From Crenothrix sp043729335 (lineage in GTDB: Bacteria; Pseudomonadota; Gammaproteobacteria; Methylococcales; Methylomonadaceae): DNA of 64,000 nt. Below the pieces are notes generated by a model that saw nothing but the letters and a program-made list of their open reading frames with translations, was not told the DNA's origin and searched no databases. Positions 60,126 to 64,000 of the stretch are shown piece by piece (position 1 is the first letter of the stretch; each line of letters starts with the position of its first letter). Both the position numbers and the translations under genes were made by a program. The stretch covers positions 1-64,000 of the forward strand of contig NZ_JAYTLQ010000002.1 in assembly GCF_043729335.1 (NCBI RefSeq). Reading direction: 5' to 3'.

Positions 60126-61178
60126 ATGGATAAACACACGGTTTTAGTGACTGGCGGCGCCGGTTTTATTGGTAGCCATGCCTGCGTTGAATTATTGCAA
60201 GCAGGTTTTAACGTTGTTGTTGTGGACAATTTGTCCAACAGCAAGCTTGAATCTTTAAAGCGTGTAGAGCAGATTACCGGCAAGACCTTGCAGTTTTACC
60301 AAGCGGATATCAGGGATAAGACGGCATTAACGGACATCTTTGCCAAAGAATCGATTGCTACCGTTATCCATTTTGCCGGCTTAAAAGCGGTAGGTGAGTC
60401 ATGTGAACAACCGTTAAATTATTATCATAATAATGTTTACGGTACGCTGGTTTTGCTGGAAGCCATGAGCGAAGCCAATGTTAAGCAGCTGGTGTTCAGT
60501 TCGTCGGCAACTGTTTATCAGCCTTCAGAAACCGGGCAATATTCCGAAAGCTTACCGTTAGGTGCGATTAATCCTTATGGGCGCTCCAAAGTCATGGTAG
60601 AAGACATTTTGCGTGATGTGGCGGCGGTCGATAAAATCAAGCCAAATGGGGCACCCTGGAAAGTCGCGTTATTGCGTTATTTTAATCCCATAGGCGCTCA
60701 TGAAAGTGGCATGATCGGCGAAGATCCCAATGGTATTCCTAATAATCTGATGCCTTATGTATCGCAAGTGGCGATAGGCAATTTAAAACAATTATCCGTG
60801 TATGGTAACGATTATGCTACGCCTGATGGCACCGGGATACGTGATTACATTCATGTGGTTGATCTGGTTAAAGGCCATATTAAAGCCATAGAAGCTATTG
60901 AAAGTGACAAGTTCAGTGGCGGCGGTTGTAAAGCTTACAACTTGGGCACTGGCAAAGGGTACAGCGTTTTGGATATCGTCAATACCTTTGAGGCGGTGAC
61001 GGGCCGTAAAATTTTGTACCAGTTTGCGCCCAGAAGAGCAGGGGATTTGGCTGAATGTTTTGCAAATCCAGCCTTAGCCGATAAAGAATTAAACTGGATA
61101 GCCGATAAAGATTTAGAAGATATGATTGCCGATACCTGGAATTGGCAAGTTAAAAATCCACAAGGCTACGTCGACTGA
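60126..61178 (+). CDS. galE: UDP-glucose 4-epimerase
   Basis: 350 residues of the extended SDR family. NAD site VTGGAGFIGSHACVELL at 7-23, catalytic YxxxK in NPYGRSKVMVED, Ser in FSSSATVYQ. RDYIHVVDLVKGHIKAI and RRAGDLAECFANP are the usual C-terminal substrate segments. It interconverts UDP-glucose and UDP-galactose for surface polysaccharides. It begins 14 bp after corC. Confidence 0.96.
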   Translation: MDKHTVLVTGGAGFIGSHACVELLQAGFNVVVVDNLSNSKLESLKRVEQITGKTLQFYQADIRDKTALTDIFAKESIATVIHFAGLKAVGESCEQPLNYYHNNVYGTLVLLEAMSEANVKQLVFSSSATVYQPSETGQYSESLPLGAINPYGRSKVMVEDILRDVAAVDKIKPNGAPWKVALLRYFNPIGAHESGMIGEDPNGIPNNLMPYVSQVAIGNLKQLSVYGNDYATPDGTGIRDYIHVVDLVKGHIKAIEAIESDKFSGGGCKAYNLGTGKGYSVLDIVNTFEAVTGRKILYQFAPRRAGDLAECFANPALADKELNWIADKDLEDMIADTWNWQVKNPQGYVD

Positions 61179-61216
61179 ATTGAGGGGTTATTGGTTTTGC
61201 CGGTAGGCTGTTCTGT

Positions 61217-62122
61217 TCATATCTCGGGTGCTTTTTGGTTAATAATGCCGTGCGGTACATGAGCAGCGGCGACATGTTGGGCGGCTGATTCACAATGGCC
61301 TTCTTGATCGTCAAAGAAAATATCTGCGCCGAAGGCTTTTAAGAACGCGCCTTTAGGCATACCGCCTAAAAATAAAGCTTCATCGATTCTAATACCCCAG
61401 GCGCGTAAGGTTCTTACCACCCGTTCATGTGCAGGCGCTGCCCGTGCAGTCACCAAGGCGGTTCTGATCGGGGATGAATGCGGGTCGCATTGCGTTTGAA
61501 TATGATGGAGTGCACTTAAAAAATCTTTAAAAGGCCCGCCGGGCAAAGGTTTTTTAGCTTCTGTACGTTCATTTTCGGCAAAAGCCGTTAAGCCGCGTTG
61601 TTGATAAATACGTTCGGATTCGTCGGAAAATAATACCGAATCGCCATCAAACGCAATGCGCAGCTGATCAGGATGGCTGTCTATTGAGGAGCCGCATAGA
61701 ATAGTGGCGGCAGCAAATCCGGCATCCAGGGTTTTGGCGACATCATCGGCATTAGTCGATAAAAATAAATGTGCGCCAAAAGCAGACATATAGCTGTAAG
61801 GCGATACTCCGCTGGTAAATGCAGCGCGGGTAATATTTAAACCGTGATGGGCAATAGAATTGAAGATTCTAAGCCCGGTATCAGCGCTATTTTGCGACAG
61901 TAATATAATTTCCACTAAAGGATCATCGGCGGTTTTTTCGTTGAGTGCTAGAAATTTTTTGACTAATGAAAAACCGTAACCTGGCTGTAAAACCTCATCT
62001 TCATGTTGTATTTGGTAGCGCAAGAAAGCTTCCTTGCCTTGTTTTTCAAATATGGCGTGAGATTCGTCCAGATTAAATAAGGCACGGGAGGATATGGCGA
62101 CGACTAATTTTTGTTTTCTCAT
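61217..62122 (-). CDS. 5'-nucleotidase (cytosolic type)
   Basis: 301 residues of the 5'-nucleotidase family related to cytosolic cN-I. Blocks: VVAISSRALFNLDESHAIFE, FGAHLFLSTNADDVAKTLDAGFAAATI, LRIAFDGDSVLFSDESERIY (HAD-like Asp), VTARAAPAHERVVRTLRAWG and DIFFDDQEGH. It probably dephosphorylates nucleoside monophosphates. It is 13 bp after the gene at 62136, and both may be in one unit. Confidence 0.9.
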   Translation of the reverse strand: MRKQKLVVAISSRALFNLDESHAIFEKQGKEAFLRYQIQHEDEVLQPGYGFSLVKKFLALNEKTADDPLVEIILLSQNSADTGLRIFNSIAHHGLNITRAAFTSGVSPYSYMSAFGAHLFLSTNADDVAKTLDAGFAAATILCGSSIDSHPDQLRIAFDGDSVLFSDESERIYQQRGLTAFAENERTEAKKPLPGGPFKDFLSALHHIQTQCDPHSSPIRTALVTARAAPAHERVVRTLRAWGIRIDEALFLGGMPKGAFLKAFGADIFFDDQEGHCESAAQHVAAAHVPHGIINQKAPEI

Positions 62123-62135
62123 AATATTTTCGTGG

Positions 62136-62915
62136 TTACACTAAGCCGCTAACGGCGGCAATTAAAGACAGCCCCGCTAAAAGTGCGGCGACAAGGCTAA
62201 ACAGCAGTGCTTTTCTAAGGCTATTTTCAAGCGCAACGATGCGTTTTTTGTGCTGCGAGTTGATGTTATCCTGTTCGGTTTTAAATAAAATCCATTCAGA
62301 ATCGTGTAGGGTTTCATTCGCGGTTGATCTGATGGTCACAGAGGTTGGGCTGCCATTATCATCATCTGCCGGTTGCAATTGAGGCAATGTATCTTCTGTT
62401 TCGACTAGCAGATTTTTGACTGTGACATTATTGGGGATATATTCCTTATTTGAAGAAATTTTTTCCACTTTTGTATTGTTTTGAACTAGACTTGAGATAG
62501 TTCCTACAGAGTTGTTGGATTCTGAATTATCTAAAGGGACAATGATGAGTGGGTTGCCGTTGTTATCGTCGGGAGTTGTCGTAAAAACGTCTGGTTCTGG
62601 TATTAATTTTACAGGGGCGGTGTTCTTATTATCAACCCATCTGATGGGCTCAAGAGTAATAGCGGATTTTTTTTCTGCTATAGAGTCTAAAATCAATTGT
62701 GAGTCGTGGAAATCATCTACGGTATGAATGTCTACCAGATGTTCGTTGCTGTTAAATAAGTGTGATTTTGTAGTGATTTCTGGCATATCGAGACTGTCGA
62801 AGTCGGTGTTGACCGATAAACCGTCAATGCTATCCTCATCACTCATAATGACAGCGAAATGGGCATCAATACCATTTTTGTAATATTTTGATTTCATATC
62901 GTTTAAAGATGACAT
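62136..62915 (-). CDS. tail-anchored hypothetical protein
   Basis: 259 residues. Long polar, Asn/Asp/Ser-rich and probably disordered N-terminal 200 residues, then a helix with EWILFKTEQDNINSQHKKRIVALENSL (coiled coil) and one C-terminal membrane helix (ALLFSLVAALLAGLSLIAAV). No family is recognised. The design resembles FimV- or TspA-like surface-anchored adaptors, but there is no sequence motif to support this. Confidence 0.6.
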   Translation of the reverse strand: MSSLNDMKSKYYKNGIDAHFAVIMSDEDSIDGLSVNTDFDSLDMPEITTKSHLFNSNEHLVDIHTVDDFHDSQLILDSIAEKKSAITLEPIRWVDNKNTAPVKLIPEPDVFTTTPDDNNGNPLIIVPLDNSESNNSVGTISSLVQNNTKVEKISSNKEYIPNNVTVKNLLVETEDTLPQLQPADDDNGSPTSVTIRSTANETLHDSEWILFKTEQDNINSQHKKRIVALENSLRKALLFSLVAALLAGLSLIAAVSGLV

Positions 62916-63113
62916 ATTTATAGCCGTTGTTTAAGAGTAAAATAGCCCGTAGTTTTCGTTACTGTAGGGATGGGCAAGCTATACCGTATTAACATAATAG
63001 TAAGCGCAGTTTTAATATCTGTGGTTATTTTATGCCAATAAAACCTTAATGTTAGTCAAATTTTATCGATTTGATGCTAATCTATTCAAAATAAAAACTT
63101 TTAAAAAACAATA

Positions 63114-63638
63114 ATGCAACTAGCCATCACCGTTTTAGGGAATAACAAAATCAATTTTGTTGCCGAATTGCTGCCCGCTATCCGCGATTGTAATTGCAGC
63201 ATTATGGAAATTAGAACGACAAAATTAGCGCAATCGACTGCGGCTTATGTGTTGATTCAAGGTAACTGGAATCAGATCGCCAAGTTTGAAAGCACATTAG
63301 AGCTTATTCAAACCCGCTTAGAAATAAAAGTACACACATTACGTCCCGATGCGAAGGATAAAGGCAAAGATTGCATGCCGTATTCGCTGGAAACCATATC
63401 GCTGGATCGTGCGAATGTGGTCGAATCCATCACTTCTTTTTTGTATGATCGAGAGATAGAAATCGAGGAAATCACCGGCAGTTGCTATCAGGCGCCGTAT
63501 ATTCAATCTTCGGTATTTTCAACCAAATTTATTTTGCTGATTCCACCGCAATTGCATTTGCTGTCGTTGCGCGAAGAATTTTTGGATTTTTGTGATCAAT
63601 CCAATATTGATGCCATTCTTGAGCCTATTAAACGTTAG
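63114..63638 (+). CDS. GcvR-like protein with two ACT domains
   Basis: 174 residues. Two ACT domains: residues about 1-80 (AITVLGNNKINFVAELLPAIRDCNCSIMEIRTTKL) and 90-170 (MPYSLETISLDRANVVESITSFLYDREIEIEEI). This is the plan of glycine-cleavage regulator GcvR, though some Bcp-linked relatives have unknown roles. It is 9 bp before the peroxiredoxin gene, the gcvR-bcp order common in gammaproteobacteria. Confidence 0.85.
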   Translation: MQLAITVLGNNKINFVAELLPAIRDCNCSIMEIRTTKLAQSTAAYVLIQGNWNQIAKFESTLELIQTRLEIKVHTLRPDAKDKGKDCMPYSLETISLDRANVVESITSFLYDREIEIEEITGSCYQAPYIQSSVFSTKFILLIPPQLHLLSLREEFLDFCDQSNIDAILEPIKR

Positions 63639-63646
63639 GTAATACT

Positions 63647-64000
63647 ATGTCTCATCCCGTTATCGGTACGATTATTGCTGATGTTGATTTATTAGCGACA
63701 GGCGGTAAAAACGTTAAATTGTCCGATTTTCGGGGTCAATATCTGGTGTTGTACTTTTATCCTAAAGATAATACCCCCGGTTGTACGCAACAAGGCCAGG
63801 CGTTCCGCGATAATATCGACAAATTTACCCAGCTCAACGCTGTTATTGTCGGTGTATCGCGTGATAGCGTGCGTGTGCATGAAGGTTTTAAAGGCAAACA
63901 GCAGTTTCCGTTTGATTTGCTCAGCGATAGCGATGAAGTCTTGTGCCGGTTGTTTGATGTGATCAAAATGAAAAACATGTATGGCAAACAGGTTTTGGGT
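63647..64000 (+). CDS. peroxiredoxin, BCP type (cut by window end)
   Basis: The first 118 residues of a Bcp/PrxQ peroxiredoxin that continues past the window. Peroxidatic Cys is C46 in KDNTPGCTQQG. The partner Cys five residues later in most members is Q51 here (GCTQQGQAFR), so the resolving thiol must lie elsewhere or be absent. SxDSxxxHEGFKGKQQFPFDLLSD is the standard later part. It reduces organic hydroperoxides. Confidence 0.92.
   Translation, partial: MSHPVIGTIIADVDLLATGGKNVKLSDFRGQYLVLYFYPKDNTPGCTQQGQAFRDNIDKFTQLNAVIVGVSRDSVRVHEGFKGKQQFPFDLLSDSDEVLCRLFDVIKMKNMYGKQVLG

Overview
The window looks like chromosome from a gammaproteobacterium, most likely a methylotroph or methanotroph of the Methylococcales type. 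This is an inference. It rests on a beta-RFAP synthase gene (tetrahydromethanopterin synthesis), the miaB-phoH-ybeY-corC and dapA-bamC gene orders, a split NrdJa/NrdJb ribonucleotide reductase as in Pseudomonas, and overall protein character. No rRNA, tRNA, CRISPR array or complete insertion sequence was seen.

Layout. 1-3.8 kb: a signalling operon (Rcp1-like receiver, hybrid histidine kinase, receiver-PAS protein) ending in an inverted-repeat element. 4-14.6 kb: class II ribonucleotide reductase, with nrdJa (carrying a 440-residue LAGLIDADG intein and preceded by two NrdR-type boxes) separated from nrdJb by about 4.3 kb of accessory genes. 14.6-19 kb: SIMPL protein, an ECF sigma/anti-sigma/lipoprotein subtilase operon, and an RTX-repeat protein. 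19.5-28.8 kb: a nitrate-uptake region (porin, fused NrtC/D-type ATPase, NrtB, NrtA) next to a regulatory operon (cupin, NasT-like ANTAR protein, triple-GAF protein), then a sterol-desaturase-like gene. 30-34.4 kb: MFS exporter and an unusual bacteriophytochrome with its receiver. 34.7-40.7 kb: yjbQ, xseB-ispA, a cold-shock/excalibur fusion and two amino-acid transporters. 40.8-46.6 kb: purL, bamC, dapA. 47-49.3 kb: secreted or hypothetical genes, an interrupted DUF29 gene and a BrnT/BrnA module. 49.4-53.2 kb: pntB, pntA and a PIN/Phd module. 53.2-56.3 kb: nucleotidyltransferase, HAD phosphatase and beta-RFAP synthase, then a DUF4258/DUF2283 pair. 56.5-64 kb: miaB, phoH-like, ybeY, corC, galE, 5'-nucleotidase, a GcvR-like ACT protein and a peroxiredoxin cut by the window end.

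The most interesting part is the nitrate region. Two minus-strand transcription units start at sigma-54-type GG-N10-GC promoters with NtrC-like palindromes upstream. Three places carry hairpins with AxxGxx hexaloops, the known signature of ANTAR-protein RNA targets, each joined to a U-rich terminator-like sequence: the nrtA leader, the nrtA-nrtB gap, and three tandem 107-bp repeats in the leader of the operon that encodes the ANTAR protein. I read this as a nitrate regulon controlled at initiation by NtrC/sigma-54 and at elongation by antitermination. The ANTAR gene is partnered by a triple-GAF protein instead of the usual NasS, and the regulator may control its own leader. These are readings from sequence and need experimental confirmation.
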